A stretch of 64,000 nt of DNA from Phreatobacter stygius (GCF_005144885.1 NZ_CP039690.1:3795001-3859000); one strand, 5' to 3'. Counted from the stretch's first letter, positions 27,393 through 36,787 are shown. Notes: generated by a model not told the origin, from the letters alone. Numbers and translations: made by a program.

Positions 27393-28739
27393 TCAGGAGG
27401 CCACGCGGGCAAGCGCCGCCGTCGTCGCCGCCTTCAGCGTCTCGACCATCTGGTCGATCTCGGCCCGCGAGATGATATAGGGCGGCGCCAGGATGACGTG
27501 GTCGCCGTTGTAGCCGTCGGCCGTGCCGGGCGAGGGATAGCAGAGCAGGCCGCGGCTGAACGCCTCCTCCTTGATCTTCGCCTGCACGCCGAGGGCGGCG
27601 GCAAACGGCGCCTTGGTCTCGCGATCCCTGACCAGTTCGAGCGCGACGAAGAAACCGCGGCCCCTGATGTCGCCGACATGCGGGTTCTGCCCGAAGGCCT
27701 CGCGCAGCGCGCCCATCAGGTAGTCGCCGTCGGTGCGGCATTTTTCCACCAGGCCGTCGCGGATGATCACCTTCTGCACGGCGAGGCCGGCGGCGCAGGC
27801 CGCGGTATGGCCGGAATAGGTATGGACGCTGGCAATCGTGCCGAACACGTCGGCAATGGTGCGGTAGACCTCTTCGGTCATCAGCGCCGCGCCGAGCGGC
27901 GCGTAACCGCCGGCAAGCCCCTTGGCCGTATACATCACGTCGGGTGCGACGCCGTCATGGGCGAGCGCCCGCCAGGTGCCGCAGCGGCCGACGCCGCACA
28001 TCACCTCGTCGGCGATCATCAAGATGCCGTAGCGCGTGCAGATCTCGCGCATCTTCCGGGCATAGCCCTCGGGCGCCGGCACGGCGCCGCCGGCGGCCCC
28101 CACCACCGGCTCGAAGAACAGGGCGGCGACATGCTCGGCGCCGACCCGGTGGATCTCGCGCTCGAACTCGGCGGCCAGATGCTCGGCCAGTTCATCGGGC
28201 GCGACGCCGGCCGGCGGGCGATAGGCATTGGCCGGCGACAGATGGGTCACCGGCATCAGCGCCGCGGCATAGGGCTTGCGCCGGGCCGGATGGCCGGACA
28301 GCGACAGCGCGCCGAAGGTATAGCCGTGCCACGACTGCCGCCGGGCGAAGAAATGGGTGCGGCCGGAATGGCCGCGGGCGAGGTGGTATTGCAACGCGAT
28401 CTTCATTGCGGTTTCGGTGGCCTCCGAACCGCCGGAGACGAAGCTGACCCGGCTCATGCCGCCGCCGGCCTGGTCGATGATCGTCTCGGCCAGTTCGTCG
28501 ATCGGATCGGAGGTGAAATTTGCCGAATAGCCGAAGGACAGCTTGTCATATTGCGCCTTGATCGCCTCGATCACCTCGCGATGGCCGTGGCCGAGGCAGA
28601 ACAGCGCCGGCCCCGACGAGCCGTCGAGATAGCGCCGCCCGGTCTCGTCGATGACATAGATGCCTTCGCCGCCGACCGCCTTGGGCAGCCGCTCGCCGAC
28701 CTTGTGCTGGTTCAACCAGCGATGACCGATATCGTTCAT
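27393..28739 (-). CDS. Class III PLP-dependent aminotransferase
   Basis: A 448-residue omega-aminotransferase. Motifs: SGGSEATETAMKIA (about 102-115), RQSWHGYTFGALSLSG, ILMIADEV (Asp244 pairs with the PLP ring nitrogen) and the Schiff-base lysine in TAKGLAGGYAPLGA (K273). Members transfer an amino group from omega-amino acids, diamines or beta-amino acids to pyruvate or oxoglutarate. It is the first gene of the operon that continues with HyuA, HyuB, SDR and the dipeptide-type importer, so it probably acts on an amine released by the pathway. Confidence 0.92.
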   Translation of the reverse strand: MNDIGHRWLNQHKVGERLPKAVGGEGIYVIDETGRRYLDGSSGPALFCLGHGHREVIEAIKAQYDKLSFGYSANFTSDPIDELAETIIDQAGGGMSRVSFVSGGSEATETAMKIALQYHLARGHSGRTHFFARRQSWHGYTFGALSLSGHPARRKPYAAALMPVTHLSPANAYRPPAGVAPDELAEHLAAEFEREIHRVGAEHVAALFFEPVVGAAGGAVPAPEGYARKMREICTRYGILMIADEVMCGVGRCGTWRALAHDGVAPDVMYTAKGLAGGYAPLGAALMTEEVYRTIADVFGTIASVHTYSGHTAACAAGLAVQKVIIRDGLVEKCRTDGDYLMGALREAFGQNPHVGDIRGRGFFVALELVRDRETKAPFAAALGVQAKIKEEAFSRGLLCYPSPGTADGYNGDHVILAPPYIISRAEIDQMVETLKAATTAALARVAS

Positions 28740-28789
28740 GTGAAGCCCTCGTGACGCGAAGGCTAGGGTCGAGCGGAGCGGACGGTCAA

Positions 28790-28804
28790 ATGCGCAATGC
28801 GCAT
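28790..28804. promoter_or_regulatory. 15-bp palindrome upstream of the aminotransferase-hydantoinase operon
   Basis: ATGCGCA-A-TGCGCAT is a perfect inverted repeat about 50 bases upstream of the aminotransferase start. It could be the operator of the long operon. No regulator gene is adjacent, so the binding protein (for instance of Lrp/AsnC or GntR type) would be encoded elsewhere. Confidence 0.45.
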
Positions 28805-28895
28805 GCCGCCGCCCGGATCACGGGGTTGCATGGCCGCGGCTTCGGTGATTTCGTAGCGCCCCCGAGATTGGCCGGGAGCCGAAGCGGGTGGCGGT

Positions 28896-29849
28896 TCAGC
28901 CGGTCTTGTCCAGCCAGTCGAGATAATCCGGGATCGCTGTTGCCAGGTCGAAGCGCGGCTTGAAGCCGGTGGCCGCCTGCAGGCGAATGAAGTCGCTCGG
29001 CCGGCGATCGGCCGGCAGCTGGAAGCGGATGTTGGGATCCTCTTCGTCGATCCGGTAGCTCCAGCCGGGCAGGCGCGCCGCCAGGGCCTGGCAGAAATCC
29101 AGGATCGAGAACACCTCCTGGCCGCCGAGATCGAACACCGGTGGCGGCTCGGGGAATTTCTTGTCGATCAGCGCCACCAGGGCGGCCGCCGCGTCGCGCG
29201 AATAGAGCCAGCCGCCGAAGCCCGGCCGCGACAGGCGCACCTCTTCGCCGCGTCGCGCCAGCGCCACGACCTGGGCTTGCGCCGACAGGATCTCACGGAC
29301 GCCGCTGTCGCGCTCGAACGGGCCATAGACCGCCGACAGCCGGACGATCGGCAGGCAAAGGCCGTAGACCACCGCAAGCCGGAGCGCGATCTGCTCGGCG
29401 GCGAGCTTGGTCATGCCATAGAGCGCCGCCGGTGCCGGCCGGTCGATACGCGCGTCGAACCGGCCTTCGCCGTTCTTGTCGAGCGGATAGACGCTGCCGG
29501 ACGATGCCAGGATCACCTTCTTGATGCCGCTCTCGGCAGCCGCCCTGAGAACTGCGGCGGTGCCCGCGACATTGACCGCGACCACCCGCTCGGGCGCGTG
29601 ACGCTCCTGTTCGGGACCGGCCGTCATGGCGGCGGCATGGATCACCACCGTCACCTTCTCGGCGGCCATGGCCGCCTTCACCTGATCGGCGTCGGTAACG
29701 TCGCCGATGATCTCCACCGCCTGCTCGGGCAACCAGCCCGGTGGCGCGGGATGGGTCGCGAAGGCGACCGCGCGCCGGCCCATGCGTGCCAGATGGTCGG
29801 CGACCGCGACGCCGACAAAACCCGTGCCACCCGTGATCATGACCGTCAT
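28896..29849 (-). CDS. NAD-dependent epimerase/dehydratase family protein (extended SDR)
   Basis: A 317-residue extended SDR with GGTGFVG (7-13), the substrate Ser region (ILASSGSVYP) and YGMTKLAAE (YxxxK). It acts on a nucleotide sugar or other sugar-like substrate with bound NAD. The open frame extends 22 codons upstream; ATG 29849 (MTVMITGGTG) fits the fold. It is transcribed alone, towards the aminotransferase operon's upstream region. Confidence 0.85.
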   Translation of the reverse strand: MTVMITGGTGFVGVAVADHLARMGRRAVAFATHPAPPGWLPEQAVEIIGDVTDADQVKAAMAAEKVTVVIHAAAMTAGPEQERHAPERVVAVNVAGTAAVLRAAAESGIKKVILASSGSVYPLDKNGEGRFDARIDRPAPAALYGMTKLAAEQIALRLAVVYGLCLPIVRLSAVYGPFERDSGVREILSAQAQVVALARRGEEVRLSRPGFGGWLYSRDAAAALVALIDKKFPEPPPVFDLGGQEVFSILDFCQALAARLPGWSYRIDEEDPNIRFQLPADRRPSDFIRLQAATGFKPRFDLATAIPDYLDWLDKTG

Positions 29850-29982
29850 AGCGCCGCACCTGTTTCGATCGCCGTGCCCCCGGCCGCCCGACATTGCCGC
29901 GAGCGAGGTTGGCATCTAGGCTTTGCGAACAGAAGCGCGGGCCGGTCATCCCAGGCCTGCCGACAGGGGTCGGGTGGCTGTC

Positions 29983-30255
29983 ATGCGCCTGCGTGGAGTG
30001 GTTCTGGCGATCGGCGGAGCCGAAGCGCTGCTCTGGCTCTTGGTCGCGGCCAACGGGCTGCTGTCGCGCTCCGATCCGGCGACGCGCGGGCTCGACACGG
30101 CCGCAGCACTCATCGCCACCGGCATTTTCGCGGTGTCCGGCCTGCCCGCTCTGGTGCTCGCCTTCAAGAACCGCGGCTTGCGCTTCGCTTTCGTCCTGGC
30201 CTTGCTGCCGGTGGTCACGCTGGTGGTGGCCATCCTGGTCTGGGGCGCGTTCTAG
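29983..30255 (+). CDS. Small membrane protein of unknown function
   Basis: A 90-residue hydrophobic protein with three likely membrane helices (VLAIGGAEALLWLLVAANGLL, AAALIATGIFAVSGLPALVLAF, FAFVLALLPVVTLVVAILVWG) linked by short polar loops. ATG 29983 follows GGGGTCGGGTGG; a GTG at 29974 in the same frame is an alternative. No family recognised. It is flanked by unrelated genes and its coding status rests on the regular helix pattern. Confidence 0.55.
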   Translation: MRLRGVVLAIGGAEALLWLLVAANGLLSRSDPATRGLDTAAALIATGIFAVSGLPALVLAFKNRGLRFAFVLALLPVVTLVVAILVWGAF

Positions 30256-30445
30256 GGTCTGACCGTCTCGCATCGAAGCGCACGGCGCCGCGGTTTGCCG
30301 TCCTTCGAGGCTTGCTTCGCTCTCACACGATCACGTGCTAAAGCGCGATCGCCAGCCGGCGCGATCCAGCCTGGCCCTCGTTGCGACATGCTGGCGCCAT
30401 GAACGGCCGGCACCGATGCCGCCGTCACGGCATCTGGGGTTCGGC

Positions 30446-31834
30446 ATGCGCCTGCTCGTCGCGGTCTTCACGATTGTCTTTCTGGCGACGGCGCAGGCGC
30501 AACCGGCCGTGCCCGAAACCAAGGCGGCCGCGGTCTTTGCCGCCTGGCTGGACGCCTTCAACTCCGCCGATGCCGTCAAGGTCGGCGCCTTCGACCGAAC
30601 CTATCGGCCAGCGCCTTCACTGGCGCAGTTGAGCGGCCTTCGCCGGCAGAGCGGCGGCTTCGTCCTGGTCCGGGTGGTGGCGAGCGAGGCAAGCCGCTTC
30701 ACCGGCCTGTTGAAGGAAGTGGAGAGCCAACGTTTCGCGCAGGTGCAGATGGCTCTGACCGGCGATCCCGAACCGGTCCTGGCGAGCTTCGCGCTCGATC
30801 TCGTGCCGCCGCCGGCGGACCTCGCCGTGCAGCGCCTGTCCGAGGCCGATGCGGTCGCCCAACTGGTCAGCCACCTCGATGAAGCGGCGCGCCGCGACCG
30901 TTTCGCCGGCGCCGTGCTGGTGGCCCGCGACGGCAAGGTTCTGCTGGAACGCGCCTGGGGGCTGGCCGATCGTGCGCGCAATCTGCCGGCAACCGTCGAG
31001 ACGCGCTTCCGCATCGGCTCGATGAGCAAGATGTTCACCGCCGTTGCGGTCCTGCAACTGGTCGAGGCCGGCAAGCTGGGGCTCGACGACACCGTCGGCC
31101 GACATCTCGCCGGCTATCCGAACCGGGCCATTGCCGAGACCGTCACCATTCGCCAGCTCTTGACCCATACCGGCGGCACCGGCGACATTTTCGGTCCCGG
31201 CTTCGCCGAGAACCGGCACAATCTCAGGACCCATGACGACTATGTCAGGCTTTATGGCGAGCGCGCCCCGGACCATCCGCCGGGCGCCGGCCAGCGCTAT
31301 TCCAACTATGGCTTTATCCTGCTCGGTGCGCTGATCGAGACGGCGAGCGGCATGAGTTATGACGACTATGTCCGCCGCCACCTGTTCGAGCCGGCGGGCA
31401 TGACCTCGACCGGCTCGCTGCCCGAATCCGAAGCGGTGCCGGAGCGTGCCGTCGGCTATATCAGCCGCGGCAACGAGCTGGTGCCGAACAGCGATACGCT
31501 GCCATGGCGCGGGACATCGGCCGGCGGCGGTTATTCGACCGTCGGCGACCTCCTCCGCTTCGTCGAGGCGCTGCAGGCGGGCCGGCTGATATCGCCGGCG
31601 CTGTTTCAGGCCGCGACCCGCCGGCAGGCCGGCCCGTTCGGCCTGGGTTTTGCCGTCGTCGGCGACGGCGACTGGCAGGGGTTCGGCCATAATGGCGGCG
31701 CGCCCGGCATGAGCGGCGACCTCCATGTCTTCCCCAGGCTCGGCTATGTCCTGGTGGCGCTCGCCAATCTCGATCCGCCGGCCAGTTCCCGCCCGCTGGA
31801 ATTCATCGAACCGCGGCTGCCCGAGGCCCGCTGA
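30446..31834 (+). CDS. Serine hydrolase of the class C beta-lactamase family
   Basis: A 462-residue secreted protein. A signal peptide (MRLLVAVFTIVFLATAQAQ) is followed by a helical region of about 120 residues and then the beta-lactamase/DD-peptidase fold: IGSMSKMF (SxxK, catalytic Ser), YSNYG (YxN) and GHNGG (in place of the KTG strand). Such proteins include esterases, D-aminopeptidases and penicillin-binding-protein-like hydrolases; true lactamase activity is not implied. ATG 30446 gives a clean signal peptide; an upstream ATG at 30416 adds ten residues. Confidence 0.85.
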   Translation: MRLLVAVFTIVFLATAQAQPAVPETKAAAVFAAWLDAFNSADAVKVGAFDRTYRPAPSLAQLSGLRRQSGGFVLVRVVASEASRFTGLLKEVESQRFAQVQMALTGDPEPVLASFALDLVPPPADLAVQRLSEADAVAQLVSHLDEAARRDRFAGAVLVARDGKVLLERAWGLADRARNLPATVETRFRIGSMSKMFTAVAVLQLVEAGKLGLDDTVGRHLAGYPNRAIAETVTIRQLLTHTGGTGDIFGPGFAENRHNLRTHDDYVRLYGERAPDHPPGAGQRYSNYGFILLGALIETASGMSYDDYVRRHLFEPAGMTSTGSLPESEAVPERAVGYISRGNELVPNSDTLPWRGTSAGGGYSTVGDLLRFVEALQAGRLISPALFQAATRRQAGPFGLGFAVVGDGDWQGFGHNGGAPGMSGDLHVFPRLGYVLVALANLDPPASSRPLEFIEPRLPEAR

Positions 31835-31995
31835 GCCGGCCCGTCCGACCCGCCTTGCGATAGTCAAAGGCTATCGGGTCCCGCACTGTTTTGACTTGCG
31901 ACCTCCGGCCCGTCGTCAAAGGTGACGGGCACGGGCGGCCGCTGCGCGTCGTCCGATCGGCAGGAGTGTGAATCGAGACACCAGAGATCGGAGGA

Positions 31996-32016
31996 CATCC
32001 GGCGGAGAACCGGATG
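31996..32016 (+). other. Hairpin in the leader of a Bug-type receptor gene
   Basis: CATCCGG and CCGGATG pair across a 7-base loop, 25 bases upstream of the receptor ATG, followed by GCCGGCAACC. It is a stable stem in the untranslated leader, but no known riboswitch could be matched to it. Confidence 0.35.
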
Positions 32017-32041
32017 CCGGCAACCCAGCGGGAGGACAATC

Positions 32042-33031
32042 ATGACGACACGACGGATGGCCAGTGCATTCATCGGGGCGGCGCTCGCGGCGCCCGTCCT
32101 GCCGCGGCTCGCTCGTGCCCAGGCCGCCTGGGCGCCGAGCCGGCCGATGCGCCTCGTCGTGGCCTATCCGGCGGGTGGCGCGACCGATGCCATCGCCCGT
32201 ATCGTCGCCCATCAAATCGCGACGCCGCTCGGCCAGAACGTCATCGTCGAAAATGTCGCCGGCGCGTCGGGCGCGCTCGGCACCCGCCAGGTGGCGCGCG
32301 CCGAGCCCGATGGTCACACCATCATCTTCGGCAACAACCAGTCGCATGGCACCAACATGTTCCTCATGCGCACGCCCGGTTATGACGCGGTGAAGGACTT
32401 CGCCGCGCTCGCCGGCGCCGGCGCCTTCGAGAATGTCCTGGTGGTGCGCGCCGACATGCCGGTCCGGTCGATCGCCGAATTTGTCGCTTATGCCAAGGCG
32501 CGTCCGGGCGAACTGAACTTCGCCTCGACTGGCCCAGGTTCGGGCTCGCACCTGTCGGCCGAGCTGTTCATGGCGCGCACCGGCACCAAACTGACCCATG
32601 TGCCCTATCGTGGCCTTGCCGCCATGGCCCAGGATCTGGTCGCCGGCCGGATGGATTTCGCCTGCGCCGTGCTGCCGAGCGTTGTGGCGCAGATCCAGGC
32701 TGGCCAGGTCAGGGCGCTCGCCATGCAGAGCGCCCGGCGCAACGCCATGATCCCCGACGTGCCGACGCTCAGCGAGCAGGGCGTGGTCAATGCCGACCTG
32801 TCGTCCTGGACCGCCTTCTTCGCGCCGGCGACCGCGCCGCCCGCTTCGGTCACGCGCCTGTCCCAGGAGATCGTCGCAGCACTCGGCGCACCGCCGGTGG
32901 TGGAAGCGATCAGCCGGCTCGGCTTCGCCATCGAGGTGCGCGATGCCAAGGCCTTCGCGGCCTATCAGGTCAGCACCATGGCGGTGCTGGCCGACATCAT
33001 CAAGGCCGCCAATCTCAAGCCGGAAGACTGA
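32042..33031 (+). CDS. Tripartite tricarboxylate transporter-type (Bug) substrate-binding protein
   Basis: A 329-residue periplasmic receptor. A signal with a twin Arg (TTRRMASAFIGAALAAPVLPRLARA) is followed by RLVVAYPAGGATDAIARIVA and the Bug blocks FGNNQSHGTN, FASTGPGSGSHL and VPYRGLAAMAQDLVAGRMD. Bug proteins bind carboxylates or aromatic acids for TctAB-type carriers, or act as sensors. No TctA/TctB genes are nearby. GGGAGGAC precedes the ATG. It is followed 18 bases later by an FAD-dependent oxidoreductase, probably co-transcribed. Confidence 0.9.
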   Translation: MTTRRMASAFIGAALAAPVLPRLARAQAAWAPSRPMRLVVAYPAGGATDAIARIVAHQIATPLGQNVIVENVAGASGALGTRQVARAEPDGHTIIFGNNQSHGTNMFLMRTPGYDAVKDFAALAGAGAFENVLVVRADMPVRSIAEFVAYAKARPGELNFASTGPGSGSHLSAELFMARTGTKLTHVPYRGLAAMAQDLVAGRMDFACAVLPSVVAQIQAGQVRALAMQSARRNAMIPDVPTLSEQGVVNADLSSWTAFFAPATAPPASVTRLSQEIVAALGAPPVVEAISRLGFAIEVRDAKAFAAYQVSTMAVLADIIKAANLKPED

Positions 33032-33049
33032 AACCATGGAATTGTCCTG

Positions 33050-34318
33050 ATGAGCCCTGCCGAAACCTATGATGTCGTGGTGGTGGGTGGCGGCTCCGCC
33101 GGCATCGCGGCGGCGGTCGGCGCGGCGCGCAATGGCGCGCGCACCCTGCTGGTCGAGCGCTATGGCTTTCTCGGCGGCTCGGCGACCAACGCCTCGGTGT
33201 TGTCCTATTGCGGCCTGTTCGCCCAAGGCACCGCTATCGAACCGGTGGTCGGCGGTGTCGGCGCCGAGCTGCTCGATCAGCTCGGCCGGCTTGGCCTCGA
33301 CCGCCGTCCGATCCGCAGCGCCTCGGGCAATCTCATCGTCATGCTCGATCCGGAAATCCTCAAGCTCGCGCTCGACCGGCTGGTCGGTTCCAGCGGTGCC
33401 GAACTCAGGCTGCATGCCTCGCTCGTCGGTGCCGCGACCGATGGCCGGCGCATCACCGGTGTCACCATCCAGGACCATGCCGGCCCGTGCGACATCCGCG
33501 CCAGGGCCTTCGTCGACGCCAGCGGCGAAGGCGATCTCGCTGCCCTGACCGGCGCCCTCGTGCCGGCCGAGGCGATCGCGCCCGGCCGGCACCTGCAGCC
33601 GGCCTCCTATCCCATTCGCATTGGCGGCGTGGCGCCGGATGTCGCCTTCTCCAAGGCGGTGATGAGCGCGGCGGTTGCGGCCTATAATGCCACCGCGCGC
33701 TTTCCGATCCATCGGCTGTCCGGCGGCGTCGGCGCGCGCCTGCCGGTCTCCGGCGACCTCTGGTGGCTGGTCGCCGACCTCGAAACCGACGGGGTCAGCG
33801 CAGCGAGCCTGACCGCCGCCGAATTGCAGGGCCGTGAAATGGCCTTTGGCCTGGTCGAGGCGCTGCGCGCCGGCGCGCCGGGTTTCGACAAGGCCCATAT
33901 CGTTTCGACCGGGCCGCAGGTCGGCATCCGCCAGTCGCGCCGTGTCGCGGCGCGCGAAAGCCTGTCGGGCGCCGCCGCCGAACAGGGCCTCACGCGCGAC
34001 GACGGCATTGGCCGCGGCGGCTGGCCGGTGGAGATCCATCACGGCCCCGGCCGCATCGAGTTTCGCAATATTGGCGGCAAGGGCTATTTCGACGTGCCCT
34101 TCGGCAGCCTGCGTGCCGGCAACACGGACAATCTCTGGCTCGGCGGCCGGCTGATCGGCTGCGACGACATTGCCTTCGCGTCCGTCCGGGTGATGGGCAC
34201 GGCCTTTGCCACCGGCCATGCCGCCGGCCTTGCCGCGGCGCTGCAGGCGGCCGGCACCGACGACGTCGCGGTTGGCCTGCTGCGCAGCGCGCTGAGCCGC
34301 CAGGGCGCGATCCTGTGA
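33050..34318 (+). CDS. FAD-dependent oxidoreductase (FAD_oxidored type)
   Basis: A 422-residue flavoprotein starting with a GGGSAG dinucleotide-binding motif (about 13-18), the ERYGFLGGSATNASV segment characteristic of the PF12831 type, FVDASGEGDLAAL in the middle and a closing LGGRLIGCDD...GHAAGLAAAL block that binds FAD. It oxidises an unknown substrate, perhaps the ligand of the Bug receptor encoded 18 bases upstream. A LysR regulator follows in the same direction. Confidence 0.85.
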   Translation: MSPAETYDVVVVGGGSAGIAAAVGAARNGARTLLVERYGFLGGSATNASVLSYCGLFAQGTAIEPVVGGVGAELLDQLGRLGLDRRPIRSASGNLIVMLDPEILKLALDRLVGSSGAELRLHASLVGAATDGRRITGVTIQDHAGPCDIRARAFVDASGEGDLAALTGALVPAEAIAPGRHLQPASYPIRIGGVAPDVAFSKAVMSAAVAAYNATARFPIHRLSGGVGARLPVSGDLWWLVADLETDGVSAASLTAAELQGREMAFGLVEALRAGAPGFDKAHIVSTGPQVGIRQSRRVAARESLSGAAAEQGLTRDDGIGRGGWPVEIHHGPGRIEFRNIGGKGYFDVPFGSLRAGNTDNLWLGGRLIGCDDIAFASVRVMGTAFATGHAAGLAAALQAAGTDDVAVGLLRSALSRQGAIL

Positions 34319-34346
34319 TAGGCTCGGGTCCCCGTTTCTCCGCTTG

Positions 34347-35285
34347 ATGTCCATGACCCTGACACTGCGCCAGATCGAAATGTTCCGCGCCGTGATGGCG
34401 GCCAAGAGCTTTATCGGCGCGGCGCGCCTGCTGCGCGTCGCCCAGCCGACGGTGACCAATGTCATCGCGCGCATCGAGGACCGGCTCGGTGTGCCGCTGT
34501 TCCTGCGCCAGGGCGGCCGCATCTATCCGACCGCCGAAGCGGTCAACATCCTCGCCGAGATTGACCGCGCCTTCGTCCAGCTCGAACAGGCGGTGATGCG
34601 GGTCGACAAGGTGGCCCGGCGCGAGGCCGCGACGCTTCGGCTCGGGGCGGCGCCGAGCATTGGCCGCCGGCTGGTTCCGGAGGTGCTGAACGCGCTGGTC
34701 ACGCGTCATCCGGGGCTCACCGTGCATCTCGAGATCCTGTCGGTTGCCCAGGTGCTCGATTATGTCCTGGGGGGTCCCGGCGAATGCGCGGTGTCGGTCT
34801 TTCCGATTGCCCATGGCGCCATTCGCAGCACCCGCCTCGGCCAGGCCCGGCTGGTCTGCCTGGTGCCCCACGAGCTGGCGCAGCGTTTCGACGGCGCCGT
34901 CGCGCCCGGTCATCTGAAGGACGAGACCCTGATCGTCTTCGAGCCGCATACCGTGCACGGCCAGGCGATCGCGCGGTTCCTCGGCTCGGCCGATGTCAGC
35001 CTCGGCCGCACCCATCAGGCGCGCTTCGCCGAAACCGCGGTTGGCCTCGCCGAGGCCGGCCTGGGCATTGCCCTGGTCGACGAGTTCAGCGCACTCTCCG
35101 CCGATCAGAGCCGGGTTGCGGTGAAGCCGGTCGCTTTCGACCCGGCCTTCGACATTTTCCTGCACGTCAATCACGAGCGTCCGGTCAGCCATTTCACTCA
35201 ACTGTTCCAGCGCGAGCTGACCCGCCAGCTCGCCGCCATTGCCGCCGCGGCGCCTTGCGCCACGGTCCGCTCGGTGCCGCGATAG
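34347..35285 (+). CDS. LysR family transcriptional regulator
   Basis: A 312-residue regulator: N-terminal helix-turn-helix TLRQIEMFRAVMAAKSFIGAARLLRVAQPTVTNVIARIE and a C-terminal periplasmic-binding-protein-like effector domain (about 92-300). Starts are packed as TTG-ATG-TCC-ATG from 34344; ATG 34347 or 34353 is likely. It lies behind the Bug receptor and flavoprotein genes in the same direction, unlike the usual divergent arrangement, and may control them or the following gene. Confidence 0.88.
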   Translation: MSMTLTLRQIEMFRAVMAAKSFIGAARLLRVAQPTVTNVIARIEDRLGVPLFLRQGGRIYPTAEAVNILAEIDRAFVQLEQAVMRVDKVARREAATLRLGAAPSIGRRLVPEVLNALVTRHPGLTVHLEILSVAQVLDYVLGGPGECAVSVFPIAHGAIRSTRLGQARLVCLVPHELAQRFDGAVAPGHLKDETLIVFEPHTVHGQAIARFLGSADVSLGRTHQARFAETAVGLAEAGLGIALVDEFSALSADQSRVAVKPVAFDPAFDIFLHVNHERPVSHFTQLFQRELTRQLAAIAAAAPCATVRSVPR

Positions 35286-35393
35286 CCCGGCGCTATCGGC
35301 GACCCCAAGGTCTGGCCTTGGCCGGCGAGGCCGGCCCGTCGACAATCGCCCGGGCCGCCCATCAGCCGAGCGGCCAAGCCCTGAGGGATTGCC

Positions 35394-36692
35394 ATGACAT
35401 CCGGATGCGCGACCGAGGCCATGGCCGGGCTCGACCCGATCGCCGCGACCGAACAGCTCGGCGGCACGACCGCCTTCCTGTTCCAGCGGTTCGACCTCTC
35501 GACCCGCCGGCTCACCCGCACGGTGGTCGGCCTGGATGTCGCGATCATCGACGGCGGCAACTTTGCCGGCGCCTTGCGCAGGGGTTTGAGCCAGCTCGAT
35601 CGAGCCGCATCCGAACCCGGCCTGATGCTGGTCTTTGCCGGCTTCGAAACCCTGCTCGGCCGGCCGCCGGCAAGGAGCCCCGGCCTGCCCGGCCACCTCG
35701 TCGCCGAGGTCAGCGAGGGTTTCGTCATCGACCATGCGGCCGGCACGCTCAGCCTCGTCTCGGCCGACGTCGCGGCGCTGCGTCGCCGGCTTCTCGCCCT
35801 GCCGCGTCACGCCGGGCCGCCGGCGGGCGGCGAATTGCGCGCCGATCTCTCCGATTGGACCGCCGATCTCGGTTTTGCCGACTATGCCGGCCGTGTCGAG
35901 ACCATCAAGCGGGCCGTCGCCGCCGGCACGGTCGAGGGCGCGGTGCTGTCGCTCGGCCTGTCGAAGCCGACCGGGGCGAGCCCCTTCGCGCTCTACCGCG
36001 AATTCGTCGCGGCCAATCCCTCGCCTTACGGTTTCGTCCTGAAGCATGACGGCAGCGCGCTGGTCGGCAGTTCGCCGCTCGCCTATCTCACCGCGAGCCA
36101 CGGCCGGCTGCATCTCGAAACCGATGCCGGCACGCGGCCGGTCGGCGGTGATGCCGCCAGGGACGAAGCCGCCGCGCGCGATCTTCTGGTCAATGCCAAG
36201 GATGCCGCCGAACACCGGGTGGTGGTCGAAGCCGAACGTGACGCCCTCCTGCCGATCGCCCGCGACGGCGCGATCGAGGTGGTGATCGATCGGCAGGTGC
36301 GGCGGTTCTCCCATGTCATGCATCTCTATTCGGCGCTGGAGGCGGAGCTTGCCGATGGCTGCGATATCGCCGATGCGATCCTGGCTCTGGCGCCCGCCGC
36401 CGCCGTCTCCGGCCGGCCGAAGCGGGCCGCCGCCGCGCTCGGGTCCGGCGGCGAGGCTGGCGCGCGCGGTCCTTATGGCGGGGTCATTGGCCTGGTCGAG
36501 CCAGGTCTCGCGGACCTCGCCGTGGTCATCCGTTCGCTCTGGATCGCTGAAGGCCGTGCGGCGCTGCGTGTCGGCGGCAAGGTCGTCGGCACCTCGGCGG
36601 CCGAGGACGAATACCGCGAGGCCTTGTCCAAGGCGCGCTTCCTGATCGACGGCGTCGCGCGGGCCGAGGCGCGCGGCACGCCAGGCGGCTGA
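35394..36692 (+). CDS. Chorismate-binding enzyme family protein with eroded active-site motifs
   Basis: A 432-residue protein of the anthranilate/aminodeoxychorismate/isochorismate synthase fold. Recognisable: PSPYGFVLKHDG (209-220), AGTRPVGGD (245-253), NAKDAAEH (267-274), RRFSHVMH (303-310), VSGRPKRAA (338-346) and GPYGGVIGL (359-367). Several normally fixed positions differ: GSSPE reads GSSPL (L229), PIAGTR reads TDAGTR, LVDLxRND reads VVEAERDA, and FPAGTVSGAPK reads LAPAAAVSGRPK. It may be an enzyme with changed chemistry or an inactive relative. No glutamine amidotransferase partner is adjacent, and its neighbours are a LysR gene and a toxin-antitoxin pair. Confidence 0.7.
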   Translation: MTSGCATEAMAGLDPIAATEQLGGTTAFLFQRFDLSTRRLTRTVVGLDVAIIDGGNFAGALRRGLSQLDRAASEPGLMLVFAGFETLLGRPPARSPGLPGHLVAEVSEGFVIDHAAGTLSLVSADVAALRRRLLALPRHAGPPAGGELRADLSDWTADLGFADYAGRVETIKRAVAAGTVEGAVLSLGLSKPTGASPFALYREFVAANPSPYGFVLKHDGSALVGSSPLAYLTASHGRLHLETDAGTRPVGGDAARDEAAARDLLVNAKDAAEHRVVVEAERDALLPIARDGAIEVVIDRQVRRFSHVMHLYSALEAELADGCDIADAILALAPAAAVSGRPKRAAAALGSGGEAGARGPYGGVIGLVEPGLADLAVVIRSLWIAEGRAALRVGGKVVGTSAAEDEYREALSKARFLIDGVARAEARGTPGG

Positions 36693-36787
36693 CGGCGGTC
36701 AGGCGCGGCCCTGATGCCTCACTCCGCCGAGCGCGCAAGTCCCGGCACATGCGACAGGATGGGGGTCGAGAAGCCGCTGTCGACGGT

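Noticed and set aside
30446-31834. A beta-lactamase resistance gene
   Set aside because: The SxxK and YxN motifs fit the wider serine hydrolase family; the third motif is HNGG rather than KTG, and there is an extra N-terminal domain, so resistance cannot be claimed.
31996-32041. A SAM riboswitch
   Set aside because: Only the short CCGGCAACC run matches; the helices around it and a methionine-related gene are lacking. Kept only as an unexplained hairpin.
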